This document shows positions 45,955 to 55,017 of a DNA stretch of 64,000 nucleotides, in pieces (the stretch's first letter is position 1; each line of letters begins with the position of its first letter). This DNA is from Polynucleobacter cosmopolitanus. GTDB lineage: Bacteria; Pseudomonadota; Gammaproteobacteria; Burkholderiales; Burkholderiaceae. The notes under the pieces are model-generated. The model was not told where the DNA came from. It saw only the letters and a program-made list of their open reading frames with translations, and ran no database searches. The position numbers and the translations under genes were made by a program. The stretch spans positions 835,374 through 899,373 of the forward strand of contig NZ_NJGG01000001.1 in the NCBI RefSeq assembly GCF_002224225.1, given 5' to 3'.

Positions 45955-48105
45955 CTATTGGTAAGTTTGGAGGCCTGCAGCAATGATGTCTTTGGGTGTA
46001 TTCAAAGACCACGCTGCAGCGACGGCAGCCAGAATACTTTCTAGGGTATTTGTTTTGCTGCTGGCTTGTAAGAGGGGAATGTTAGCGGTGCTGATGAGAG
46101 GGTATTGATCATTGCCTGTGGCCAAGATGATCATGTTGTTTTCGGTGAATAAGGCACGACCACCTTTTTGAAGATGCTTTTTGGTGTGCTCATTAGGGCC
46201 ATATTTGCTGAAGAAAATAACTTCGCCATCTGATAGCTCTGCCATTTTTACAACAGCTTCATCATCCGCGTTTAGAACTGAGCACCCATTAGGCAACACA
46301 ACATCCACTTGGGTTCGTAAGACATTGTAAATATGCTCTGGTTCAGTGATTGAGCACTCGGGTACTGTGTCTAGAGGATCAAGATTGGTCACCACACCAA
46401 CAGTGCAGCGATCGTATGCCAAACCTTCATTCAAAATTGTGCGGCTGTCATTTTCAAATACTGCAGCCTCAACCTGACGGTTCAATAAGATTCGGTTTGC
46501 GCTGATCCAGTTAGCGCAATTGCCTTGAGTTTGAAGTCGATGATTGAAGAAGGCTCCCTTGCTACATGCTAGGCCGACTTTCTTGCCGGTTAATTGCATG
46601 AGGTGGGTGGTGAGTTGTGCCACCATGGTCTTACCGCGAGATCCTGTGATGCCAACAATTGGAATGCGTCCATCCGCATTATTCGGGAAGAGGTGATCAA
46701 CGATTGCGGCCCCGACTGGTTGAGGTTCCCCAACAGCAGGCTTGAGATGCATGATCAAACCTGGGCCGGCATTAACTTCAACAATGGCGCCACCTTGATC
46801 TTCAAGTGGCTTCGAAATATCTTCAGCCACGATATCAACACCAGCAATATCAAGACCAATCACTCGTGCGGCCAAAGCAGCTTGTTCAGCAACTGAAGGG
46901 TGAACTAAATGAGTGACTTCAAAAGCCATGTTGCCTGAAGCTTGAACTAAAACATCGTGACCCATTGTAGGGATTGAGTCCAAGGTGAAGTTTTGACGCG
47001 CTAGCTCTAGTTCTAATTTTGTATCAAATACAACAGGGCTCAAAGGTAGTATCTCTGCATCGCCTCTGCGAGGGTCGGTGTTGATCTCTTGTTCAATCAG
47101 TTCGCGAATACTTCTTTTGCCATCACCCTTGGCCCACGCTGATTCGCCTTTGGCAGCAGCAACCACTTTTTTGCCAACCACCAATAAGCGATGTTCGTTG
47201 CCTGGAATGTAGCGCTCAACAATCACGCCACTACCTTCTTTTAAGGCATCGTCATAAGCTTTTTTAATCTGTGCCTGATCTGATAAGTTGGTGAATACAC
47301 CTCTGGCATGATTGCCGTCATAAGGTTTAACCACCACAGAGCCATCGATGTCTTGAGCAGCAGCCCAGGCATCTTCAGCACTATCAACCATGCGACCCTC
47401 AGGAACTTGAACGCCACAAGAAGCCAAGAGGGATTTGGTTAAGTCTTTGTCTTTTGAAATGCCTTCAGCAATCGCGCTGGTCAAATCGGTTTCTGCTGTC
47501 CAAATTCTGCGTTGTTTATTGCCATAGCCCAATTGCACCAAATTGCCTTCAGATAATCTGGTGGCTGGAATCTTCTTTTCTCTGGCCGCATCAACGATGC
47601 AAGCGGTGCTGGGGCCCAAATAAAGGCTATCCACCATGTCTTCAATTTCTTTGATGGCGGCTGGCACATCAAATGGGCGATCTTCAATGGCGGCCATCAC
47701 CAAGTCACGTGCGTGATAGAGGGCTTTTTCAGTGATCTTTTCATGCCAAGCGCGAACCACCACTTTATAAACACCGCGCTTATTGGTCTCGCGAGCCTTG
47801 CCAAAGCCTCCTGGCATACCTGCAAGATTCTGTAGTTCGAGGGTAACGTGCTCAAGGATGTGGGCTGGCCAGGTGCCTTCTTCGAGTCTCTTGATAAAGC
47901 CGCCTCGCTCTTCGTAGGAGCAACGATGCTCAATTAAGCTGGGAAGCCAAGCCACCAACCTATCAGTAAAGCCTGGCAAGGTGTTTGAGGGGCAATCTTC
48001 TAGATCATGTATATCGACCCAGGCTTCTAAAACCGGGCGATAGGTCCACATGCTGGGTCCTTTAAGAACCTTTATATCTATGATTTCTATAGTTTTTTTA
48101 GTCAT
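45955..48105 (-). CDS. cphA': Second cyanophycin synthetase, shorter form (CphA')
   Basis: A 716-residue paralogue of CphA. The N-terminal and ATP-grasp domains are complete (VVVKPYDGNHARGVFTNL; GGAIVEVNAGPGLIMHLKPAVG). The Mur-like centre has a changed loop, GITGSRGKTMVAQL (residues 488-493 GSRGKT instead of GTNGKT), and the protein ends at AAGLQTYQ. The last Mur domain (about 140 residues in the neighbour) is missing. Betaproteobacteria often carry such a second gene. It may make a heteromer with CphA or have a different acceptor specificity. It is first in the operon and divergent from the ABC exporter. Confidence 0.9.
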   Translation of the reverse strand: MTKKTIEIIDIKVLKGPSMWTYRPVLEAWVDIHDLEDCPSNTLPGFTDRLVAWLPSLIEHRCSYEERGGFIKRLEEGTWPAHILEHVTLELQNLAGMPGGFGKARETNKRGVYKVVVRAWHEKITEKALYHARDLVMAAIEDRPFDVPAAIKEIEDMVDSLYLGPSTACIVDAAREKKIPATRLSEGNLVQLGYGNKQRRIWTAETDLTSAIAEGISKDKDLTKSLLASCGVQVPEGRMVDSAEDAWAAAQDIDGSVVVKPYDGNHARGVFTNLSDQAQIKKAYDDALKEGSGVIVERYIPGNEHRLLVVGKKVVAAAKGESAWAKGDGKRSIRELIEQEINTDPRRGDAEILPLSPVVFDTKLELELARQNFTLDSIPTMGHDVLVQASGNMAFEVTHLVHPSVAEQAALAARVIGLDIAGVDIVAEDISKPLEDQGGAIVEVNAGPGLIMHLKPAVGEPQPVGAAIVDHLFPNNADGRIPIVGITGSRGKTMVAQLTTHLMQLTGKKVGLACSKGAFFNHRLQTQGNCANWISANRILLNRQVEAAVFENDSRTILNEGLAYDRCTVGVVTNLDPLDTVPECSITEPEHIYNVLRTQVDVVLPNGCSVLNADDEAVVKMAELSDGEVIFFSKYGPNEHTKKHLQKGGRALFTENNMIILATGNDQYPLISTANIPLLQASSKTNTLESILAAVAAAWSLNTPKDIIAAGLQTYQ

Positions 48106-48214
48106 GTGGGGCTAAAGTGCCAAAAATACCTAATTGTACGTTGTCGTTTAACGATTTGGGCAATCTTTGGTTGACATAAAAAGGTAAATATTTTGAATGG
48201 CAAATTTGCGATAA

Positions 48215-50551
48215 TTGCCGACAAATAAAGATATAAAGACATCCTTGACCTCTACTATCAATACCACCCCCATCGCTATCCATAGCCCCACGGATCCTTT
48301 AGAACGTTTGCCAAATGAGTGGCGACGATCTGTTGCTCGGACCTTGAATGACAACGAGTCAGTGATTGCTGTTTTGGAGCTAGATCTCAATGAGCAGTTG
48401 CATTTTGCAAAAGGCTTGGTTTGCTTAACCAATCAAGGTTTGATTGCGAGCAAAGAAGACTTGTTGTCATGGTCGAGATGGTCTTTTTCTGAAGACTTGA
48501 AATTGCAATTACACGATCATGCTGGAGTGGCAAATTTAGAATTGCTCAACCAAACAGGCAGATTGGCCAGATGGCGATTCACGCTGGCGCAAAATCCTGT
48601 GGCCAATCGTCTGGTCCAACATTTTCAGGTTGAGTTGGCCAAGTCCTTAGGAAAATTTAATGCTGAGCTTGCTGAAGCCACGCAGCCACTTTGTCCAACT
48701 TGTTGGGTCCCACTACCACCTGATCAAGACGAGTGCCCAGCTTGTAGTTCAGAAAACTTAACGCCACCATCAACTTGGACGTTGTTGAGGTTATGGCGTT
48801 TTGCTAAACCTTATAAAGGCCAATTATTTGCAGGCTTTGCCTTAACACTTGCCTCTACTGCGGCAACCTTAGTGCCACCTTATCTGACCATGCCGTTGAT
48901 GGATGATATTTTATTGCCTTATCAAAATGGTCAAGCCATTGATATCAATTTAACGTTGTTTTATTTGGGCGCCTTGCTTGCTGCAGCATTATTGGCATGG
49001 GCGTTGGGTTGGGCTAAAACATATATTTTGGCTTTGGTGAGTGAGCGGATTGGTGCTGATCTTCGAACCACCACTTACCAACATTTGATGAAGTTGTCAT
49101 TGGAATATTTTGGAGGCAAAAGAACGGGTGATTTGATGGCCCGCATTGGCTCAGAGTCAGATCGTATTTGCTTGTTCTTGTCATTACATCTTTTAGACTT
49201 TGCAACTGATGTCTTGATGATTTTGATGACAGCTGCCATCTTGATCTCAATCGATCCATGGTTGGCTTTGGTGACATTGATACCTTTGCCATTTATTGGA
49301 TGGGCCATTCATGTGGTGCGAGATAAATTGCGTTATGGCTTTGAGAAAATAGACCGCATTTGGTCAGAGGTCACCAGCGTATTGGCTGACACGATCCCTG
49401 GTGTGCGTGTGGTGAAAGCCTTCGCACAAGAAGAGCGTGAGTCTGACCGTTTTAGGTTGGCCAATGAACATAATTTGGCTGTGAACGATCGAGTCAATAG
49501 AGTCTGGGCCTTGTTCTCGCCCACCATTACTTTGTTAACAGAGATTGGATTATTGGTGGTGTGGGCTTTTGGTATTTGGCAAATTTCACACGATGCCATC
49601 ACCGTTGGTATGTTGACGGCTTGCTTGGCATACATTGGACGTTTCTACACACGTCTAGACTCTATGAGCCGCATTGTTGCTTTCACTCAGCAGGCGGCCA
49701 CGGCATCTAAACGTATCTTTGATATTTTGGATCATGTGTCGAGCGTTCCAGAACCAAGTCAGCCAATCAAGCTAACAAAAGTAGAAGGTCTCATAGAGTT
49801 AAATAATGTGGGCTTCAGGTACGGTAATCGTTCTGTGACACGAGGAATTAATCTAAAGATTGCTCCCGGTGAAATGATCGGTTTGGTTGGTCACAGTGGA
49901 TCAGGTAAAAGTACTTTGGTGAATTTGATTTGTCGTTTTTATGATGCAGCCGAAGGCACGATTCGCTTGGATGGCGTTGATATCCGTTCGATCGCTGTGG
50001 CTGACTATCGCAGGCACATTGGCCTAGTTCTTCAAGAGCCATTTTTATTCTTCGGTACGATTGCTGAAAACATTGCCTATGGCAAACCAAATGCCACTCG
50101 GGCAGAAATCATTTCGGCCGCAAGAGCAGCTCATGCCCATGAATTTATCTTAAGACTACCGCATGGATATGACTCATTGGTCGGTGAGAGAGGCCAGTCT
50201 TTGTCTGGTGGCGAAAGACAGCGTATTTCGATTGCAAGAGCTTTGTTAATTGATCCGCAGATCTTGATACTCGATGAGGCAACCTCATCAGTGGATAGTA
50301 CGACCGAAAAAGAGATTCAAAAAGCTTTGGATAATTTGGTCAAAGGTCGAACCACGATCGCTATTGCGCACCGTTTATCAACGCTGCGCAAAGCAGATCG
50401 TTTAATAGTATTAGATAGAGGGCAAATCATTGAACAGGGTGGGCACGATCAATTGATGGCTTTGGGGGGTGTTTACCGCCGGATGTATGACACTCAAGCT
50501 AGACAAGCCATGGATGCAGTTGATGTTGAGTTGGTGGTGAAGCATGAGTAA
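48215..50551 (+). CDS. Cyanophycin-associated ABC exporter (fused permease/ATPase)
   Basis: A protein of up to 778 residues with no early ATG; TTG 48215 or TTG 48245 is the likely start. A soluble N-terminal domain (about 1-185) ends in a zinc-ribbon-like CPTC...CPAC (Cys160, 163, 174, 177). An ABC transmembrane domain with six helices (about 200-500) follows, then the ATPase with GHSGSGKST near residue 559, QEPFLFFGT, LSGGERQRI and ILILDEATSSVD. It matches ABC proteins repeatedly found next to cphA with a DUF1854 protein in betaproteobacteria. The cargo is unknown. It overlaps the DUF1854 gene by 8 bp. Confidence 0.87.
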   Translation: MPTNKDIKTSLTSTINTTPIAIHSPTDPLERLPNEWRRSVARTLNDNESVIAVLELDLNEQLHFAKGLVCLTNQGLIASKEDLLSWSRWSFSEDLKLQLHDHAGVANLELLNQTGRLARWRFTLAQNPVANRLVQHFQVELAKSLGKFNAELAEATQPLCPTCWVPLPPDQDECPACSSENLTPPSTWTLLRLWRFAKPYKGQLFAGFALTLASTAATLVPPYLTMPLMDDILLPYQNGQAIDINLTLFYLGALLAAALLAWALGWAKTYILALVSERIGADLRTTTYQHLMKLSLEYFGGKRTGDLMARIGSESDRICLFLSLHLLDFATDVLMILMTAAILISIDPWLALVTLIPLPFIGWAIHVVRDKLRYGFEKIDRIWSEVTSVLADTIPGVRVVKAFAQEERESDRFRLANEHNLAVNDRVNRVWALFSPTITLLTEIGLLVVWAFGIWQISHDAITVGMLTACLAYIGRFYTRLDSMSRIVAFTQQAATASKRIFDILDHVSSVPEPSQPIKLTKVEGLIELNNVGFRYGNRSVTRGINLKIAPGEMIGLVGHSGSGKSTLVNLICRFYDAAEGTIRLDGVDIRSIAVADYRRHIGLVLQEPFLFFGTIAENIAYGKPNATRAEIISAARAAHAHEFILRLPHGYDSLVGERGQSLSGGERQRISIARALLIDPQILILDEATSSVDSTTEKEIQKALDNLVKGRTTIAIAHRLSTLRKADRLIVLDRGQIIEQGGHDQLMALGGVYRRMYDTQARQAMDAVDVELVVKHE

Positions 50552-51020
50552 TCCTATGAAGAATTTCACTTTATCAAGAAATGCTTTTGGTCAGTTGTGC
50601 CTAAAGACTGAAGCCGGACAATTCTATGAACAAGTTCTTCCAGTCAGAGCTTTCCCTATCAGTCTTCCAGGCGAATGTATTGCGATTGTTGACCGAGATG
50701 GTCAAGAATTAGTTTGGTTAGACGACTTAAATCAAGTCAGTGCTGATAATCTGATCATCATCAAAGAAGAACTCGCCAATAGGGAGTTCATGCCAGTTTT
50801 GATGAAGATATCTGAGGTTTCTTCATTTGCAACCCCCAGCACATGGACGGTTGAGACCAGTAGGGGTGCGACCCAGTTCGTTTTAAAGGGCGAGGAAGAT
50901 ATTCGCCGTATAAGTAAAGATACTTATTTGATTTCTGATAATCATGGTGTTCAATACTTGATAGAGAATATTCAGTTATTGGATAAACACAGTCGAAGAT
51001 TGTTGGACAGATTCTTATAA
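50544..51020 (+). CDS. DUF1854 family protein, cyanophycin-associated
   Basis: A 158-residue cytoplasmic protein. Family-like blocks are RNAFGQLCLKTEAGQFYEQVLPVRAFPISLPGECIAIVDRDGQELVWLDDL, ELANREFMPVLMKISEVSSFATPSTWTVETSRGATQFVLKGEEDIRRI and VQYLIENIQLLDKHSRRLLDRFL. DUF1854 proteins are coded with the ABC exporter above in cyanophycin loci; no biochemical role is known. The start lies inside the ABC gene (8 bp overlap), so it is co-translated. It may bind the exporter's N-terminal domain, a guess from pairing. Confidence 0.88.
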   Translation: MSNPMKNFTLSRNAFGQLCLKTEAGQFYEQVLPVRAFPISLPGECIAIVDRDGQELVWLDDLNQVSADNLIIIKEELANREFMPVLMKISEVSSFATPSTWTVETSRGATQFVLKGEEDIRRISKDTYLISDNHGVQYLIENIQLLDKHSRRLLDRFL

Positions 51021-51026
51021 AAAACA

Positions 51027-52172
51027 ATGACAGCAAATCAAACCAATATTCACTTTGAGTCTCGTGGGATTGAGTTTGTTGTTAAGACCGCAGAAGACTT
51101 AAGTGCCCTGCGGGCCAGTATGCGCAAGTACTTTGAGGGCTTGCAATTGTGGCCGCATGTTGATTCAGTTTTATCCAATCACAATGGCGCTCATCATTGC
51201 ATTTACAGGCTCAAGGAGAGTGCCCGAGAGCAGTGGGCGCCAGCTTGGGATACCACTCGTTTATACGCCACCATGGGTATTGATGGTCAAAAAAATACCG
51301 AAGATTTAGAGAAAGAAATCTTGGTCGCGATGTTAATCGCAACAATCCCATTCACTTTTCCTAATTTTGATGAGTTAGTGTCAGCGATCAGAATTCGACA
51401 TTATGTTGTTAAAGCTGGTTATAAGGCAGCGTTGAATTTTGATACAAGGGCCATTGAGAGGCCAGCTGACTATTGGCATTATGACGAAGAAGAAGGGTTT
51501 TTGTTGAACAAGGGCCAGTCAATCATTGATGGTTTGATCAAGGCCACTCAACCTACCAGCTCTAAGGATGCTTATTCCTTTTCTTGTTATCGAGCAACAG
51601 AATATGTGATCCTGCTCAGCATTGCTCAAGAGCTGAAAAATGTGAATCCTGATTTATTAAAAAAGTTGGAATTACGTTCTGAGCGAAGCGCTATTCGTTC
51701 GGGCGAGTTTCATGAGATTTTTCTCAAAGAGTATGGCACTTTAGATCATCCATTCCCCATGAAGTATTACGTGCCCGGGGATCGTGTCTGGTTTCGCAAT
51801 CCTGATGATCGCTCTTCAGATATTTCGGGGTATGAGGGTTCTTGGGTCATCTATTTGGGGCATAACTTATTCACCAATTTTTGGAAAAGAGATCAGCCAT
51901 TCAGTTTGGAAACAAAATGTGTAGAGGTATACCACTGGCGAGACGGCGCGTTTGTTGGCGATGATGGTGAATTACATATGGATGAAGAGATTGTTGAATC
52001 TTGCGTCAAGCAATCATTGGCAAATCCATCAAAGTACCAGATGATCATTGATCGAATGATGTGTTACAGAGATCCTCAAGGCGTTTATAAAGACGGCGGT
52101 TGTATCGATGCATCGAGAGAGTCTCCGCGCTATGTTCGTCCATCCACATCAGATTTAAATTTTTCTAATTAG
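51027..52172 (+). CDS. Tgl-like (spore-coat transglutaminase-like) protein of the cyanophycin locus
   Basis: A 381-residue soluble protein with no signal. By eye, residues 112-280 follow Bacillus Tgl closely. DELVSAIRIRHYVVKAG matches AELMFELKLRMNIVAAA. DYWHYDEEEGFLLNKG matches TYWRVSPEGALELKY. AYSFSCYRATEYVILL (Cys187) matches YAFECATAIVIIYY with its catalytic Cys116. GDRVWFRNPD then GSWVIYLG match GDCLYFKNPE then ENVILLG. The spacing also agrees. Glu residues beside the catalytic Cys and in GENVILLG are Ser here, so chemistry may differ. Residues 1-110 and 300-381 are extra. It starts 6 bp after DUF1854. The comparison uses remembered Tgl sequence. Confidence 0.6.
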   Translation: MTANQTNIHFESRGIEFVVKTAEDLSALRASMRKYFEGLQLWPHVDSVLSNHNGAHHCIYRLKESAREQWAPAWDTTRLYATMGIDGQKNTEDLEKEILVAMLIATIPFTFPNFDELVSAIRIRHYVVKAGYKAALNFDTRAIERPADYWHYDEEEGFLLNKGQSIIDGLIKATQPTSSKDAYSFSCYRATEYVILLSIAQELKNVNPDLLKKLELRSERSAIRSGEFHEIFLKEYGTLDHPFPMKYYVPGDRVWFRNPDDRSSDISGYEGSWVIYLGHNLFTNFWKRDQPFSLETKCVEVYHWRDGAFVGDDGELHMDEEIVESCVKQSLANPSKYQMIIDRMMCYRDPQGVYKDGGCIDASRESPRYVRPSTSDLNFSN

Positions 52173-52229
52173 TTAAATTTTAAAAATTTCTCTCAAGTTA
52201 CACTTAAATTCCTCAAATATTTGGATTAC

Positions 52230-52288
52230 TTCCTTGTAGGAATCTTCTGATTCCTTTGTAGGAAACTTCTTATTTTCTTGTAAGAAAA
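52230..52288. promoter_or_regulatory. Three phased palindromes before the alanine permease operon
   Basis: Three near-identical dyads: TTCCT-TGT-AGGAA (52230-52242), TTCCT-TTGT-AGGAA (52251-52264) and TTTTCTT-GT-AAGAAAA (52273-52288). Centres lie 21-23 bp apart, about two helical turns, so the sites face the same side of the DNA. A half-site (GTGTAAGAAA) follows near 52325. The 281-bp gap holds nothing else I recognise. This looks like an operator array for a cooperative regulator of the permease-alanine dehydrogenase pair. Confidence 0.6.
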
Positions 52289-52453
52289 ATTCTGAGATTA
52301 ATCTCGCGATCCCATGTTTATTGGGTGTAAGAAATTTTGCATTGTCACTTTTCTTAAATTAAATATTTCATGCATTTCTAGACCATATACAAGCGATTGA
52401 TTGCCTCCTATTCTGCCTGTTCAAATTTTTGAATGACACAGTAGAGGTGAGAA

Positions 52454-53827
52454 ATGGTTCATGACAATCATGGATTAAAAAGAAGTCTTCAGCCACGACA
52501 TATTCGTCTTATGGCTTTGGGATCAACAATTGGTGTTGGTTTATTTTTAGGATCAGCCACAGCTATTCAACTGGCAGGGCCATCCATCATGTTGGGGTAT
52601 GTCTTGGCTGGTTTGGTGGCATTCATTGTTCTTAGAGCTTTGGGTGAGATGGCTGTGCATGAGCCGGTGGCAGGATCCTTTGCTCATTACGCCGGCAAAT
52701 ACATTGGTCCTCTAGCGGGCTATCTTGTTGGTTGGGGGTATTGGACTTACTGGATTGTGGTGGGCTTGGCTGAGGTGACGGCTGTTGGTATCTACATGAT
52801 GATGTGGTTCCCGGACGTCCCTCAATGGGTGTGGGCATTGTCCTCATTGCTGGCCATGGGTGGTATCAACTTTGTTGCTGTGAAGGTTTTTGGCGAATTT
52901 GAGTTTTGGTTCTCCCTCATCAAAGTGGTCGCGATTGTGACAATGATTGCGATGGGCTGCGGAATGATTTTCTTTGGCCTTGGTGTTGGTGGTGAGCCAA
53001 TTGGTATCGCCAACCTTTGGCAGCATGGTGGATTTTTTCCTAATGGGGTGAGTGGTTTCTTGTTATCACTTCAAATGGTTTTATTTGCCTACGTTGGTAT
53101 TGAAATGATTGGCTTATCGGCAGGTGAAGCTGAAAATCCAACAAAGACCATTCCTATGGCCATTGATTCATTGGCCTGGCGCATATTGATTTTTTACGTC
53201 GGAGCCTTGTTTGTTATTTTGGCGATCTTCCCTTGGCATCAAGTTGGTCAGCAAGGCAGTCCATTCGTCGCCATGTTTGAGAGCATTGGCTTGAGAGAAG
53301 CAGCCGGCATCATCAATTTTGTGGTGATCACTGCGGCACTTTCTTCTTGTAATGCAGGCATATTCAGTGGTGGTCGATTGCTCTTGGGTTTATCCAAAAT
53401 AGGTAATGCTCCTCAAGCATTGGGCGAAGTATCTAAATCTGGTGTGCCTATGAAAGCCATTTTGATGACGATTCTGTTGCCAACTTTGGGAGTTGCCTTG
53501 AACTATTTTGTTCCAGAGAAGGCATTTCAGTGGATCACAGCAGCAGTGACTTTGATTGGCTTATTGGTTTGGATCGCCATCTTATTCACGCAAATTCAAT
53601 TCAGGAAATCATTAACTCAAGCTCAAAGAGATGAGTTGCCATACCGTGCAATTCTGTGGCCATACGGCTCATGGTTTGCGATCTTCTTTGTGATGTTTGT
53701 GATTGGCTTAATGGCTTATTCAGAATCAACACGTATGGCGTTTTATGTTGGTCCTCCAATTTTGATTGGATTGACATTGTTGTATTTTATTTTTGGTCTA
53801 CATAAGAAAGAAAGGAGTGCATCATGA
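52454..53827 (+). CDS. Amino acid permease, alanine/glycine/D-serine type (APC family)
   Basis: A 457-residue APC-superfamily transporter with 12 membrane helices. N-terminal signature: GLKRSLQPRHIRLMALGSTIGVGLFLGSATAIQLAGPSIMLGYVLAGLVAFIVLRALGEMAVHEPVAGSFAHYA. FAYVGIEMIGLSAGEAENPTKTIPMAI lies in the middle. It resembles CycA and ProY. With alanine dehydrogenase directly downstream (ATGA overlap) the substrate is probably L- or D-alanine or glycine. gaggtgag precedes the ATG. The phased palindromes upstream suggest specific control. Confidence 0.88.
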   Translation: MVHDNHGLKRSLQPRHIRLMALGSTIGVGLFLGSATAIQLAGPSIMLGYVLAGLVAFIVLRALGEMAVHEPVAGSFAHYAGKYIGPLAGYLVGWGYWTYWIVVGLAEVTAVGIYMMMWFPDVPQWVWALSSLLAMGGINFVAVKVFGEFEFWFSLIKVVAIVTMIAMGCGMIFFGLGVGGEPIGIANLWQHGGFFPNGVSGFLLSLQMVLFAYVGIEMIGLSAGEAENPTKTIPMAIDSLAWRILIFYVGALFVILAIFPWHQVGQQGSPFVAMFESIGLREAAGIINFVVITAALSSCNAGIFSGGRLLLGLSKIGNAPQALGEVSKSGVPMKAILMTILLPTLGVALNYFVPEKAFQWITAAVTLIGLLVWIAILFTQIQFRKSLTQAQRDELPYRAILWPYGSWFAIFFVMFVIGLMAYSESTRMAFYVGPPILIGLTLLYFIFGLHKKERSAS

Positions 53828-54939
53828 TTGTTGGCGTACCTAAGGAAGTTAAAAATCACGAGTATCGAGTTGGCTTAACGCCCGATCAAGTGACAGAATT
53901 AAGACTCTGGGGTCATCAGGTACTGGTTCAAAAAAATGCGGGTGAAGCCATTGGGTTTATGGATGAGCACTATGTCATGGCTGGGGCCCAGATGGTGGAT
54001 TGCCCAAGTGACATATTTGCCGAAGCTGAGATGATTGTTAAGGTCAAAGAGCCACAGCCTGAAGAGTGCAAGATGCTTCGCTCAGGGCAGGTACTGTTCA
54101 CATACTTGCATTTGGCTCCGGATTTACACCAAACCCAAGCCTTAGTTCAATCAAATGCAATTTGTATTGCTTATGAGACGGTGACCAGTGCTAACGGTCG
54201 GTTACCTTTGTTGGCTCCCATGAGTGAGGTGGCCGGCAGAATGTCGATCCAAGCAGCGGCGCATCATTTAGAAAAGGCCAATGGTGGTCGAGCATTGCTA
54301 TTGGCGGGTGTGCCAGGTGTTCCGGCAGCTGATGTGGTGATTTTGGGTGCTGGCGTTGTGGGCAGTGCTGCTTTGCAAATGGCGGTTGGCATGGGATCTC
54401 GTGTGACCATCATTGATAAAAATCTTGATCGCTTAAGAGAATTGGATGCTTTATACGGCAACAGTATTCACACCTTGTATTCAAGCACAGCCAATATTGA
54501 GAGATCGGTATTAAGTGCCGATGTGGTGATTGGTAGTGTGCTGGTGCCAGGTGGCGCTGCTCCAAAGTTGGTGACTAGAAAAATGGTGTCTGCCATGAAG
54601 TCTGGATCGGTGATTGTGGATGTGGCGATTGATCAGGGCGGTTGTTTTGAGACATCACATGCAACCACGCACCAAGAACCCACTTATCAAATCGATGATG
54701 TGATTCATTATTGTGTTGCCAACATGCCTGGGGCGGTTGCTAGAACTTCAACAATGGCTTTGACCAATGCAACGGCACCATTTGTGATGCAGATTGCAAA
54801 CAAGGGGGCTCAGCAGGCATTGATTGAAAATCCTCATTTGATGAATGGCTTGAATGTTTATCAAGGTCACATCACATGCAAAGCTGTTGCCTGTGCCCAT
54901 GGGCTTGATTACATGGATCCTACAACGATGATGCATTGA
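53824..54939 (+). CDS. ald: Alanine dehydrogenase
   Basis: A 371-residue NAD-dependent enzyme that interconverts L-alanine with pyruvate and ammonia. Motifs: MIVGVPKEVKNHEYRVGLTPDQV, MIVKVKEPQPEE with the catalytic Lys, LAYETV-like AYETVTSANGRLPLLAPMSEVAGRMSIQ, and the Rossmann GAGVVGSAALQMA. DVAIDQGGCFETSHATTHQEPTYQIDDVIHYCVANMPGAVARTST matches the family. Length is standard (about 371). It overlaps the permease by 4 bp, so import and catabolism of alanine are co-expressed. A strong terminator follows. Confidence 0.96.
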   Translation: MIVGVPKEVKNHEYRVGLTPDQVTELRLWGHQVLVQKNAGEAIGFMDEHYVMAGAQMVDCPSDIFAEAEMIVKVKEPQPEECKMLRSGQVLFTYLHLAPDLHQTQALVQSNAICIAYETVTSANGRLPLLAPMSEVAGRMSIQAAAHHLEKANGGRALLLAGVPGVPAADVVILGAGVVGSAALQMAVGMGSRVTIIDKNLDRLRELDALYGNSIHTLYSSTANIERSVLSADVVIGSVLVPGGAAPKLVTRKMVSAMKSGSVIVDVAIDQGGCFETSHATTHQEPTYQIDDVIHYCVANMPGAVARTSTMALTNATAPFVMQIANKGAQQALIENPHLMNGLNVYQGHITCKAVACAHGLDYMDPTTMMH

Positions 54940-54954
54940 TCATAGTGCCCTAAG

Positions 54955-54992
54955 AAAAAAGCCTCTGATCGAGATGGATCAGAGGCTTTTTT
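54955..54992. terminator. Bidirectional intrinsic terminator between ald and fbp
   Basis: A perfect 16-bp stem (54955-54970 with 54977-54992) with a 6-nt loop, A run on the left and T run on the right, between converging genes. Confidence 0.92.
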
Positions 54993-55017
54993 ACTGGATA
55001 AGAGTTTTTGGAACTAA

